NCBI GenBank assembly: GCA_964450955.1
Contig: CAYVFI010000046.1
Coordinates: 1-45,676 of the forward strand
DNA from: CAYNWT01 sp964450955
GTDB taxonomy: Bacteria; Planctomycetota; Planctomycetia; Planctomycetales; Planctomycetaceae
Direction: 5' to 3'
DNA: 45,676 nt
Within the stretch, counting starts at the first letter, position 1; each line of letters opens with the position of its first letter. Positions 1 to 7,156 of this stretch are shown here, in pieces. Made by a program: the position numbers and the translations under genes. The notes below the pieces were generated by a model, which saw only the letters and a program-made list of their open reading frames with translations, was not told the DNA's origin and did not search any database.

Positions 1-283
1 CAGGTGCGAGCAACCAAAGCGGAAACGATCGCTTTTCGTCATCCCGGTAAACCCTTTCCGCGGCTGAGACCGCGACCTCTCCCGCAAGCGGCTGAGGTGA
101 CTGGCTGCGTGAAGGTGCGTGTGGGTCACCTCGCCCCTTTTTAGGGGAGAGGTCGGGCTGTAAGCCCGGGTGAGGGGATCGCGCAGGTGCGAGCAACCAA
201 AGCGGAAACGATCGCTTTTCGTCATCCCGGTAAACCCTCTCCCGCGGCTGAGACCGCGACCTCTCCCGCAAGCGGGAGAGGTG
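1..283. repeat. Direct repeat pair of about 95-100 bp, 183 bp apart, with hairpins
   Basis: The segment starting at 1 (caggtgcgagcaaccaaagc) recurs almost exactly from 184 and stays similar for about 95 bases, through the ctctcccgcaagcg stretch. The second copy ends in a perfect hairpin at 260-281 (9-bp stem cctctcccg/cgggagagg with a caag loop). The first copy has lost part of that stem. The spacer at 125-180 holds further G/C-rich inverted motifs (ggggagaggtcgggctgtaa). No protein is supported here; the short open frames across it are by-products of the repeat. Seen directly: duplication and hairpins. Inferred: a dispersed intergenic repeat of the kind scattered in planctomycete genomes. 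Confidence 0.8.
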
Positions 284-409
284 ACAGACTAAACGGCTGC
301 GGTCGAGCATTTCCCGGCGACAGACTATATTTCTGTGATTCCAGCACGAATGCCGTTCCAAGCGGCAACTCCACGCAGAACACCAACTTGCTCCAACGGT
401 TATTGATCA
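284..409. other. Non-coding leader region before the first gene
   Basis: With the repeat at 1-283 this makes a gene-free stretch of about 400 bases. It holds no recognisable RNA gene, and no convincing -35/-10 pair is visible. It presumably carries the promoter of the secreted-protein gene starting at 410. Confidence 0.4.
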
Positions 410-2539
410 ATGAGAACACTACTTCTCGCGTTTTTCGCGATTGGACTTTGCATTTCAGAAAGCCTACCGGCAAACGCTCAGGTCGTGATTCGCAGCCGCT
501 CTGGTAGTGGCGCTGGTGGCCAGGCAATGGAGGGTCCGGAAGTTGGCGAACGCAAGTTTGCGGACAAGCCATTGGCTCGCATCTGGCACTCGAAAATCAA
601 CATGGCCAACAGCCTTGCCTACATGCAAAAAGTCTCTCAGGAGATGGACATCAAAGGCAACCAGATCATGATGATGCCGCCTGGTGCGGACATGCTTGAT
701 AGCAATGGAGACACGCAGGCTGCTTCGAAGCAGGAACTCAAGGGCATGTTAGTTTACATGGTCAAAGGGCTTATCCCTTCCGTTGAGACGTTTAGTTTTA
801 GACGTGTTGCTGATGAGAAGGAGTTCAGGAAACTTGTTCTTCAGGCGAAAGGCATGTGGGGCCAGCAGGCTAAACTGACTGGTGGCGGCGATCGTTATGA
901 AGTGTCTGTCGATCTGCAGCAGATGGTGGCTGACGCTGCAGTGCCGGACCCCGACGCCGATGGTGGAGACGGTAATGAGGAAACCGATGGCAAGTCGGGT
1001 GGCCGAGTCGCCATTTCGTTTTCGTTTAAAGCCGGTTCGGGTCCCGAAGAGATGCCTGAGGGAATTGCACAACCGATGGACAGTTTTGAGATGTCGTCGA
1101 TATCGACGTTCTATCGTTACTACGACGGTATTATGTTCGAATCAACGGCCCCGGAACTTCATGAAATGAAGTTACCGAAGCAGGCAGACCTGACACTGCG
1201 GCGAGCGGAGAACTCGCTTGATTTGTATGCCGACGTTGACCTTTCACAAATTCCACCGTCGTTCAAACAGATCTTCTGGGCCACGATTAAAAGCAAAGCC
1301 AACTCGATGCTCCAGCAGTACGACGAAGAACCGGACGAAGAATATCGGTTCCGAAAAAGCAGCGGCGAACTTAGTCTTGAGCTAACGCGAGCCGCAATTA
1401 TGGACCTTGATCGTGTTCGGCTGTCGTTAAAATTCGCTGAGGGTGAAAACAAACCGCTTCAGGCGGATCTGGTCGTCGACGCCAGGAAGAACAGCAATCT
1501 GGCCAAACAACTTGGTCAGGTTAGTCGCGGAGTCAGCCGGTTCGACACGCTGCGTCAACAGGACTCACCAATGACTGTCGCTTCGGCCTGGCAGATGCCG
1601 ACCAACTTTCGCACCGTGCTGAAGGCGATGTTTGAGAATGGCAAGATTCGACTTCAGGAACAACTGGCCGCCGACCCGGACGCTCTGCTGGCTGTCGAAG
1701 ACATGTTTACTGTGCTTAGCGAAACCATTGATGACGGAGCCGCTGATGCCATCATGAAACTGGGTGGCGATGCCAAAGATGGTTACGCGGTGTACGGCGG
1801 CCTGCGAATTAAGGGAGCCACACAACTGGCAAAGAGTCTTTCCATCGCGTTGAACGGACTGCCCAAAACGCTGGACAGCGAAATCAGTACCAAACAAGAA
1901 GACGGTCGTGAGTTTCTTAGCTTCCGCCTGGACGAACTGCGATTGCCAGGCGTAGACGAAAACAAACAGCTTCCGGCTCAGTTGCACTTCACCGTCGCGG
2001 AATCTTGTCTGTGGTTCAGTCTAGGTGGGAAAACATCGTTTGATGTTCTTAAGTCGTGCCTTGCCGACCTGGAAGGCAAAACCAGTCGGTCAGCACCGGC
2101 TGCTCCGTTTGTCGTGGATCTGAATCTCAGCGAATGGTTGAAATCAGAAAAGCAGGAAGCGCAGAACCCATTCAGTGAGGTTCCAATGGACACACTGCAG
2201 CGGTTCGAACAGATGCTGCATCGGTCGATGGCGAACGCGGTCAAGGATGGCATGAGCATGCCCGGTTCAATTAGCCCGCAAATGAACATGGACTTCCGAG
2301 ACAGCTACCTGGCCAAGGCACTGAAAGAAGGTCAGGACGAACTGTACCTGGAAATCGACACCAGCCCCAGGACGGTTCGAGCCAAGGCTCGGGTTGGGGA
2401 AGGTGTCATAAAGTTTTTCGTTGCTCGCGTGATGGATGTGCAAAACCGAGCCATGGAGAATGTCAGCATTCAGTTTCAAGACAGCGAAGACGGCAAGACC
2501 AAAACGATTCGCGTGGGCGGACCAGAGTCGGACAAGTAG
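410..2539 (+). CDS. Large secreted protein of unknown function (709 aa)
   Basis: I do not recognise the family. The first 24 residues form a Sec signal peptide: MRT, a hydrophobic core LLLAFFAIGLCI, then an ANA-Q cleavage site. The mature protein of about 685 residues has no membrane helix and should be periplasmic or exported. An Asp/Gly-rich acidic linker lies near residues 178-195 (PDPDADGGDG). The rest is a soluble mixed alpha/beta sequence without catalytic motifs I can name. The ATG at 410 is chosen because the signal peptide starts there; there is no Shine-Dalgarno site. The downstream bioD starts only 4 nt after the stop, so the two are probably co-transcribed, but no functional link is evident. 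Confidence 0.8.
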   Translation: MRTLLLAFFAIGLCISESLPANAQVVIRSRSGSGAGGQAMEGPEVGERKFADKPLARIWHSKINMANSLAYMQKVSQEMDIKGNQIMMMPPGADMLDSNGDTQAASKQELKGMLVYMVKGLIPSVETFSFRRVADEKEFRKLVLQAKGMWGQQAKLTGGGDRYEVSVDLQQMVADAAVPDPDADGGDGNEETDGKSGGRVAISFSFKAGSGPEEMPEGIAQPMDSFEMSSISTFYRYYDGIMFESTAPELHEMKLPKQADLTLRRAENSLDLYADVDLSQIPPSFKQIFWATIKSKANSMLQQYDEEPDEEYRFRKSSGELSLELTRAAIMDLDRVRLSLKFAEGENKPLQADLVVDARKNSNLAKQLGQVSRGVSRFDTLRQQDSPMTVASAWQMPTNFRTVLKAMFENGKIRLQEQLAADPDALLAVEDMFTVLSETIDDGAADAIMKLGGDAKDGYAVYGGLRIKGATQLAKSLSIALNGLPKTLDSEISTKQEDGREFLSFRLDELRLPGVDENKQLPAQLHFTVAESCLWFSLGGKTSFDVLKSCLADLEGKTSRSAPAAPFVVDLNLSEWLKSEKQEAQNPFSEVPMDTLQRFEQMLHRSMANAVKDGMSMPGSISPQMNMDFRDSYLAKALKEGQDELYLEIDTSPRTVRAKARVGEGVIKFFVARVMDVQNRAMENVSIQFQDSEDGKTKTIRVGGPESDK

Positions 2540-2543
2540 CCGC

Positions 2544-3248
2544 ATGCAAGGTCTGTTTGTTACCGGAACCGATACGGACGTCGGCAAGACATGGATCACG
2601 TGTCTTATCGCCAGCCACCTGCGCTCGCAAAGTGCCAGCGTGGGTGTTTACAAGCCAGCCTGTAGCGGCAGCCAGCAGGAAGACGGACACACATACTGGT
2701 CCGACATCCGCGCGCTGTCGGCTGCGACGGGCGATCAGTTTGCAACGGAACGCATCTGCCCGCAACGGTTCCATGCGCCGTTGGCTCCACCAGTTGCGGC
2801 CAGCGAAGAAGGTAAAGAGGTGGATGCTGATCTCCTGCGGCGCGGCATCGATTGGTGGAGTTCGGAGGTTGAGAACCTGCTGGCCGAAGGTGTGGGAGGT
2901 CTGTTGTGCCCGCTGACGGAATCCGAAGTCGTCGCCGACCTGGCCGTGGCGACCGGGTTCCCAATTCTCATTGTGGCTCGCGCGGGGCTGGGGACCATTA
3001 ATCACACGTTGCTAACCATTGAAGCCGCTAAGGCTCGTGGCTTGGCGATCGCGGGTGTCGTTTTGAACCACGCGACGACGGACAGTATTGAGCCCACTTT
3101 TGTGGCTTCGAACGCCAGGCAAATTACCGACTACGGCAATGTGCGGGTGCTGGGGTTTTGTGACTACAACAGTTCGACCATCGTGAACGCCGCAAGTGGT
3201 GAACCGATTGTGAGTGACTGGCTCTCGCTGTTTGGTTGTGCAGAATAG
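2544..3248 (+). CDS. bioD: ATP-dependent dethiobiotin synthetase BioD
   Basis: Cytosolic enzyme that closes the ureido ring of 7,8-diaminopelargonate using CO2 and ATP, the penultimate step of biotin synthesis. The N-terminus carries the BioD P-loop GTDTDVGKT (residues 8-16), followed by the substrate-contacting YKPACSGS stretch and the EGVGGLLCPL segment equivalent to the family's EGAGG-P motif. The length of 234 aa is usual (about 220-240). The frame stays open to 2436, but the ATG at 2544 is taken because the P-loop then falls at the normal position and it lies just after the upstream stop. No other bio gene is in the window, so the pathway is not clustered here. Confidence 0.93.
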   Translation: MQGLFVTGTDTDVGKTWITCLIASHLRSQSASVGVYKPACSGSQQEDGHTYWSDIRALSAATGDQFATERICPQRFHAPLAPPVAASEEGKEVDADLLRRGIDWWSSEVENLLAEGVGGLLCPLTESEVVADLAVATGFPILIVARAGLGTINHTLLTIEAAKARGLAIAGVVLNHATTDSIEPTFVASNARQITDYGNVRVLGFCDYNSSTIVNAASGEPIVSDWLSLFGCAE

Positions 3249-3284
3249 ACAGATTCGATCTGACTTTGTGCGACGAGGCCTGCT

Positions 3285-4265
3285 TTGGCGGAACAACTTC
3301 TGAAAGTGCTGTGTGGTCCCTGCGGCGGCAAGATGCGCGTTCGTCACGCTGGCGAAGCGGTCATTTGCCCACACTGCAGTTCGCACCTGCGAGTTCCAAC
3401 GAACGTGAGGGCGGGCGCACGCCTGGAAGCCGAAAGTGGTTCTGGTGTCCTGGACCGTGTGGCGTCGCGATCCGGAACGCTAAAGAAGGGCGATTCGCAA
3501 ACGAAGAAGGCGCCGCCACCAACCAGTACAGAGGAATCTGCTGGCGTGTCGAAGACCGCGTTCGTCATCGTGGCCAGTTATGCCAGCGCCGTCACGTTGG
3601 CACTGTTGTGGATGCTGTTTTCCAATCGATCGCATCAGCTTGAAAGCCTGCCGGATGTACGAACGCTGTCGGAAGGCGAGTTGCAATTCGCGGCTGTTGA
3701 GGCTGTGCTGCCCGCCGGGCATGTCCTGGCCCTTAATGAAAGTGGCCGGTTCGGCGATGTCCGCGTGACGCCGCTGCGAGTGACTCGGGAACCGATTGAC
3801 TTTGTTCATTACGAAGATCCGTCAGCAACGTCGCCGCCGTCGCGGCCGGTTTTGAAGTTGTGGCTGAAGTTTGAGAACCTCGCGTCCGACGTCGCGTTCC
3901 CGCCCTACGATACCGCGCTGATGTCTCACCGAGCGGAAGATCGCGAGGTTCCGAACGTGACCAGAGCCAATACCTTTCTCTATCGAGCCGATCAGCCGCG
4001 GACACCGCAAAACGTTGTGCTGAACTACAATCATCCCGTTGGCAGCGAGTGGAACCTCGGCGATCAGGCAAATGGCCCCCTGGCTGCAAACGCCGAATAC
4101 ACGACGTATGTCGCCAGTGCAGAAGAAGGCGTGGAGTTCGCCACGTCAGAATCCGGCACCCTAATTTGGCGAATCCAGTTTCGAAAAGGGATTAGCCGTT
4201 CAGACCGGAAGGGTGTCACGACGTTGATTGATGTAGCGTTCTCAACAGACGACATTGGCACCTAG
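3285..4265 (+). CDS. Zinc-ribbon single-pass membrane protein of unknown function
   Basis: Starts with TTG at 3285. The next ATG would remove the first Cys pair, so the TTG is preferred. Residues 10-31 form a CxxC-14-CxxC zinc ribbon (C10, C13, C28, C31). A basic, Ser/Thr-rich linker and one membrane helix at about residues 88-112 (AFVIVASYASAVTLALLWML) follow, then an extracytoplasmic domain of about 210 residues with no motif I recognise. The layout of cytosolic zinc ribbon, helix and beta-rich outer domain is common among planctomycete proteins of unknown role. It lies 36 nt downstream of bioD. The function is not inferred. Confidence 0.78.
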   Translation: MAEQLLKVLCGPCGGKMRVRHAGEAVICPHCSSHLRVPTNVRAGARLEAESGSGVLDRVASRSGTLKKGDSQTKKAPPPTSTEESAGVSKTAFVIVASYASAVTLALLWMLFSNRSHQLESLPDVRTLSEGELQFAAVEAVLPAGHVLALNESGRFGDVRVTPLRVTREPIDFVHYEDPSATSPPSRPVLKLWLKFENLASDVAFPPYDTALMSHRAEDREVPNVTRANTFLYRADQPRTPQNVVLNYNHPVGSEWNLGDQANGPLAANAEYTTYVASAEEGVEFATSESGTLIWRIQFRKGISRSDRKGVTTLIDVAFSTDDIGT

Positions 4266-4273
4266 TGTTAACC

Positions 4274-4306
4274 GCGCTCAGTTGCGCTCAGTTGCGCTCA
4301 GTTGCG
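4274..4306. repeat. Short tandem repeat of a 10-mer (about 3 copies)
   Basis: The unit gcgctcagtt is repeated three times (4274-4303) and runs into a degraded fourth copy (gcgatta). It lies in the space between the convergent genes ending at 4265 and 4458. Confidence 0.85.
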
Positions 4307-4401
4307 ATTAGCCGCGACTGGTCAACCGCTATGACGCTGGCACGTTTGTGTTCACAACAACTTGCCTCTGCCCCGGCCGAGACTGGACTGGGACAAAAGA
4401 A

Positions 4402-4440
4402 AAGGCCAGCGATCGATGCAGATCACTGGCCTTGTTTTCT
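4402..4440. terminator. Intrinsic terminator, probably bidirectional
   Basis: A 13-bp inverted repeat pairs 4402-4414 with 4421-4433 (aaggccagcgatc / gatcactggcctt) around a 6-nt loop. The only imperfection is C-A on the plus strand but a G-U wobble on the minus strand. On the minus strand the stem is followed by a T-rich tract (ttttctttt), and on the plus strand by tgttttct. It lies between convergent genes and best fits termination of the minus-strand gene that ends at 4458. Confidence 0.8.
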
Positions 4441-4457
4441 TCGCGGCGAAGTCAGGT

Positions 4458-5186
4458 TCAGATTGTCATGACCGGGACTTCGTCTGCATTTCGGTTCCAG
4501 CTTCGGCGAGCGTAGTGACCGGCCAGCGCGAGGCTGACCAGTGCCAGGGCCAGAAGACTCACTTCGTAACCCGCGCTCGCTGGTGTAGGCGGAACGCTAA
4601 GCGAGTTGAGAGGTTCGAACGATGCGTCGGTCTCAACTGGTTCCGGGCGATTGCTTGGCCCTCGAGGTGCGTCGTCTCTTTGTGGTTCCAGCAGGCTATC
4701 CAGTTCGCGTTCAAGGTCTCCGTCAGCATCAGACCTTGTCGCGGGCTGTTTATCCTTGTCCATCATGTCGGTATCAGAATCGTCGAAGGTCTCCGGCAAT
4801 GGTGGGTCGAGATCTTCCGAAGGCGCGTCCGTGTCGTCTTCGTAGGTATCTTCGTCGTCGTTCTCGTCGTAGTCCTCATCATCCTCGTCGTCCTTCGAGA
4901 CCTTCGGAACGCTGGCGCCGACGTAGCCGTCTCCGGGGATTAACGACCAGGGCTTGTCGCTGTTGTCAACGAAACCGTAGGCGTGGTTTGCAGCGGGAGC
5001 AGAAATGTAACTGCCGCCGTCATCCCACCATTGGCCTGGCAGCCGACGGCCAACGCCAGGGTCGGCGGGGTAGACAGAAAACGTATGACCACAAACGCAG
5101 GAAGATTGTGGACGGCCACAACCCGCATAAATGGGTTCGGCCAGCAGGACAGCACACGCCGCCATCGATAGAACGAAACGACTCAT
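4458..5186 (-). CDS. Secreted acidic protein with C-terminal sorting-like tail
   Basis: Unknown family, 242 aa. Residues 1-21 are a signal peptide (cleavage near PIYA-G), and the mature N-terminus is Cys-rich (GCGRPQSSCVCG). Residues of about 100-150 are a strongly acidic low-complexity linker (DDEDDEDYDEND). Near the C-terminus come VPPTPAS, a hydrophobic helix (SLLALALVSLALAG) and a basic cluster (HYARR). This arrangement resembles the tripartite C-terminal signals (short motif, helix, Arg-rich end) handled by exosortases. Unlike classic PEP-CTERM tails, about 16 residues follow the basic pair. The gene is divergent from the exosortase at 5460, which makes it a candidate client. That role is inference; it could equally be a simple membrane anchor. 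Confidence 0.75.
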   Translation of the reverse strand: MSRFVLSMAACAVLLAEPIYAGCGRPQSSCVCGHTFSVYPADPGVGRRLPGQWWDDGGSYISAPAANHAYGFVDNSDKPWSLIPGDGYVGASVPKVSKDDEDDEDYDENDDEDTYEDDTDAPSEDLDPPLPETFDDSDTDMMDKDKQPATRSDADGDLERELDSLLEPQRDDAPRGPSNRPEPVETDASFEPLNSLSVPPTPASAGYEVSLLALALVSLALAGHYARRSWNRNADEVPVMTI

Positions 5187-5459
5187 CCGGGAACCTCGTC
5201 ACAAAAAGAATGTCGCAAAGTAAGTGAGCAAACCATACACGACCACAAGCCCCGCTTACATTAGTGAAAACCGTCTCGTGCATTTTCACACGTTGCGATG
5301 TTTCTCCGCAATCTGGTCATCCTGACAACCCGCTTAATTGGGAGATTCGGGCCATCAGATATGCGTGCGTGTGCCCTTTTTGCAACAATGTCCCGAACCC
5401 AGGCGTTGCCGGAAATAGGCTTCCAGCTACGGACCCTCATCCCAACCCAAACGGCATCT
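5187..5459. promoter_or_regulatory. Divergent intergenic region, probable promoters
   Basis: A 273-bp space separates the minus-strand acidic secreted gene from the exosortase gene, so promoters for both should lie here. I cannot identify convincing hexamers. The exosortase frame is open upstream to 5298, but that extension is not hydrophobic or exosortase-like and is treated as non-coding. Confidence 0.35.
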
Positions 5460-6431
5460 ATGTCGCCCGTCGAGAACCAGCTACCGGTCTTAGCTCAACG
5501 CGAAATCGAAACTCTGCGCCCGCTGCGCGCGTGGGGTTTTGCTGTCGTATTGTTGACGTTTCTTACATGGGCCTGGTGGCCGTTTGTCAGGCAAACAACC
5601 GCGACCTGGTTTACCGCGCCCGAGTATGGTGTTGGGCTGACATTGCTTCTACTGGGGGTCGGCGTCGCGATTTTCCGTCGCAAGCATGTTCCGCGTTCGC
5701 CCCTGCAACTGGATCGTCTGGGCCTGGTAATCCTTGTCTGCGCGATCGTGTTGCGGTTTTCTGGAACCGCTGTTGGTTCTGAATTTGCTGAAGGTGTCTC
5801 GTGGATCGCTGCCGTCGCTGGAATTGCGGTTGTCTGTGCGGGTCGCGACAACGTTCATTGGCTACTGCCACCGATTCTGTTTCTCGGGTTTCTCATCCCA
5901 CTGCCGTACCGAATTAGTCACGCCGTTGCCGAACCCCTGCAACAGCTCGTGACTGACGCAGCGACGTATTTCGCCCAGCTGTGCGGCTACCCGGCTGTGA
6001 ACAGCGGCAAGTTGCTGCTGGTGAATGACGCGACTGTCGATGTCGCCAGGACGTGTGTTGGCTTGAAATCTCTGGTTCCGTTTATCGCTCTGGCGACAGG
6101 CATCGGGCTGCTTGCGATTCGACCGTGGTGGCAAAGGCTGTTCCTGACGGCCAGCGCCGTACCAGTGGGGATTTTTCTGCTGGCGGTTCGTGTGACTGCG
6201 TTCTCAGTATTTGATGCCAACGGCAGCCCGCTTCAAGAGACGGTTGCAAAGTACGGCGTCTGGATTTCTTTAGCTATCGCGGTTCCTCTGTTTTTGTTTG
6301 AACTTTGGCTGCTGGCGAATCTGTTTCTGGACCAGGATGTGGTCCCGGTAAGCAGAGGGTCGGGGCTGAAGAATGCAATGCCAATTGTTGTTTCACCGAA
6401 CGCACCGACTTCATCGGAGAACAACTCATGA
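5460..6431 (+). CDS. Exosortase (planctomycete XrtU-like)
   Basis: Polytopic inner-membrane cysteine transpeptidase family, which cleaves C-terminal sorting signals of exported proteins. About 323 aa from the ATG at 5460; an in-frame ATG at 5298 would add 54 atypical residues. About eight hydrophobic helices are visible. The active-site Cys is C199 in ARTCVGLKSLVPF, matching the family pattern A-x-x-C-x-G-x-x-S. The catalytic Arg is R244 in LLAVRVTAFSVF. The third family residue, a His shortly after the Arg, is not present: no His occurs after R244, and SPLQETVAKYG occupies the expected place. The stop overlaps the next ATG (ATGA), so translation is coupled to the EpsI-like gene. Assignment to the exosortase family is firm; the subfamily label is tentative. 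Confidence 0.85.
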   Translation: MSPVENQLPVLAQREIETLRPLRAWGFAVVLLTFLTWAWWPFVRQTTATWFTAPEYGVGLTLLLLGVGVAIFRRKHVPRSPLQLDRLGLVILVCAIVLRFSGTAVGSEFAEGVSWIAAVAGIAVVCAGRDNVHWLLPPILFLGFLIPLPYRISHAVAEPLQQLVTDAATYFAQLCGYPAVNSGKLLLVNDATVDVARTCVGLKSLVPFIALATGIGLLAIRPWWQRLFLTASAVPVGIFLLAVRVTAFSVFDANGSPLQETVAKYGVWISLAIAVPLFLFELWLLANLFLDQDVVPVSRGSGLKNAMPIVVSPNAPTSSENNS

Positions 6432-7156
6432 GTGACGTGGAAGAAACGCAACTTAAGCTTCCTATCATTGAGCGTGCCAGTGGATTCCCGGTGTATGTGC
6501 TGCTCGCGGCGATCTGCCTGCTGGGCAGTGGCGTGGTGCATGGATTGTGGACGGATCGATGGGCAGGAACCGACGTCGTCCCTGGCGAAATCGTCCTGGG
6601 CCGCGTTCCAGACAAAATTGGTGCATGGGTCGGAACCGACCTGCCGCCTCTTGACCATCCTGGCTCGATCAGCAGTCTGCATCGCCAGTACACCAACGAA
6701 CTGACAGATCGATCCGTTAACGTGTTGTTGACAACTGGCAGCGTCCAGATGATATCCGACTATCCGATAACCCGACTGTTCCGAGGCCACCCCTATCGCG
6801 CGGTGAGTGAACCGAGTTCGCTAAGCTTTTGGTGTTTGCACGAAGGCTTTAAAGAACGGATTCTGCATGGATTCTTCAGTTCTGATTACTACGAACCGGC
6901 GAACCTGAAGACGCAGCAGCTAATCGCTGTTTGGGCCTGGACTGAGGACGGTGTGTGGGAATCTCCCATCAAGCCGCAGGATCGCTTTGACCAGCGGGGT
7001 GAAGTCTACCGGCTGTACGTGACTCAGGACTGGGACTTTTCGGCTCAATCGCGGCCAAACGATATTCAGAACTTCCTAACGACTGCGCTGCCGGAGTTTT
7101 CTGCGGCGATTGGCCGACTGGAACCACCGCCATCGACCGGGGAAGCGGCGCAATGA
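6428..7156 (+). CDS. Exosortase-associated EpsI-like membrane protein
   Basis: 242 aa from the ATG at 6428, which overlaps the exosortase stop by 4 nt. One N-terminal membrane helix (about residues 20-42, FPVYVLLAAICLLGSGVVHG) is followed by an extracytoplasmic domain of about 200 residues. Its position directly after the exosortase, its size and its topology match the EpsI (DUF3485-type) proteins that accompany or are fused to exosortases. Sequence support is partial: RGHPY followed by SFWCLHEGF may correspond to the conserved His/Cys region of that family. The exact molecular role of EpsI is not known. Its stop again overlaps the next start by ATGA. Confidence 0.6.
   Translation: MSDVEETQLKLPIIERASGFPVYVLLAAICLLGSGVVHGLWTDRWAGTDVVPGEIVLGRVPDKIGAWVGTDLPPLDHPGSISSLHRQYTNELTDRSVNVLLTTGSVQMISDYPITRLFRGHPYRAVSEPSSLSFWCLHEGFKERILHGFFSSDYYEPANLKTQQLIAVWAWTEDGVWESPIKPQDRFDQRGEVYRLYVTQDWDFSAQSRPNDIQNFLTTALPEFSAAIGRLEPPPSTGEAAQ

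Noticed and set aside
4622..5227. 201-codon plus-strand open frame in the region of the acidic secreted protein
   Set aside because: Arg-rich product caused by reading the complement of Asp/Glu codons; the minus-strand gene has a signal peptide and terminator.
5436..5452. 17-base match (ctcatcccaacccaaac) to the composite repeat at 21055-21071, on the other strand
   Set aside because: The similarity does not extend to either side, so it may be chance; it would deserve interest only if the genome shows more such fragments.
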